Shown here piece by piece: positions 55,661-55,835 of a DNA stretch of 55,835 bases. Numbering within the stretch: position 1 is the first letter of the stretch; every line of letters begins with the position of its first letter. This DNA is from an uncultured Chlorobiaceae bacterium (GTDB lineage Bacteria > Bacteroidota > Chlorobiia > Chlorobiales > Chlorobiaceae). The translations under genes and the position numbers were made by a program. The stretch lies in NCBI GenBank assembly GCA_903836465.1, contig CAILRB010000030.1:1-55835 (forward strand). Direction: 5' to 3'. Below the pieces are notes generated by a model that was not told the origin of the DNA, did no database searches, and was given only the letters and a program-made list of their open reading frames with translations.

Positions 55661-55835
55661 TATTTTTTGACCAGGCCGGTGCGGTAGTTCTTATCCTGAA
55701 TAATTCATGATAGCCACAAAAATCGAAATTTTGAGTAAAAAATGGAGCTGTTCATAGTTGTGGTCAGGTAAAAAATGTCGTTATCGCAAATGAAGCCACT
55801 TGCAGGTGCTCATAACTGACTAAAAACAGCGCTGA

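Noticed and set aside
1-55835. CRISPR arrays, tRNA or rRNA genes, integrases and insertion sequences
   Set aside because: None was seen on reading both strands. The only sizeable repeats are the DGR repeats and the paralogous gene pairs. A tRNA covariance search was not possible here.

Overview
The window comes from a green sulfur bacterium (Chlorobiaceae, Chlorobium/Pelodictyon type). The evidence is the chlorosome genes csmC and csmA, a bacteriochlorophyll cluster bchE-bchM with two adjacent genes for the large H subunit of magnesium chelatase, two ArsA-family ATPases flanking the chlorosome genes, and a serine-palmitoyltransferase-like enzyme. No rRNA, tRNA, CRISPR array, integrase or insertion sequence was seen.

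Layout. Positions 1-2500 hold a cold-shock protein, an unrecognised Cys-motif protein, a DUF4438 protein and a DUF1566 protein. Positions 2.9-16.2 kb hold a minus-strand pigment block: TonB-dependent receptor, bchT-like, bchH, bchM and bchE. BchH-type subunits insert Mg into protoporphyrin IX, BchM methylates the product and BchE closes ring E without oxygen. Positions 16.4-21.4 kb hold a serine-palmitoyltransferase-like enzyme, a short-chain dehydrogenase, holA, ssb and pyrK. Positions 21.6-26.7 kb hold the chlorosome region arsA-like, csmC, csmA, a PH-like protein with a disordered tail, and arsA-like. Positions 26.8-44.3 kb are housekeeping (folK, folB, a YopX-like gene, nadC, acpS, tig, an M16 peptidase, an SDR, recA, dusB, asd, a ComEA-like gene, alr, rpsU, aroA). 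This stretch also has a cystathionine-beta-synthase-like protein that lacks its PLP lysine.

The accessory part, 44.4-54.7 kb, is a diversity-generating retroelement (DGR). In order it carries an orphan Phd/YefM-type antitoxin; a 1038-aa DUF4062-NACHT-FGE protein ending in variable repeat VR1; avd; the template repeat TR; a structured spacer ending in a terminator-like hairpin; the DGR reverse transcriptase; a second orphan antitoxin with its own promoter; a 462-aa protein with a different N-terminal module and a diverged VR-like C-terminus; and a 1007-aa DUF4062-NACHT-FGE protein ending in VR2. Reading the three repeats by eye, every difference between TR and VR1 (11) and between TR and VR2 (18) falls on a TR adenine, and none falls elsewhere in the 124-bp repeats. 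This is the direct signature of adenine-specific mutagenic retrohoming.

How the accessory genes probably work together (inference): the reverse transcriptase with Avd copies TR RNA into error-prone cDNA that overwrites VR1 and VR2. This changes up to 15 surface residues of the C-type-lectin-like FGE domain of two STAND-type NTPases. The FGE domain would be the variable ligand sensor, NACHT the switch, and the DUF4062 or TIR-like N-terminus the signalling or effector module, which suggests a self-diversifying recognition system. The last genes are a Blc-type lipocalin and a small two-helix membrane protein.
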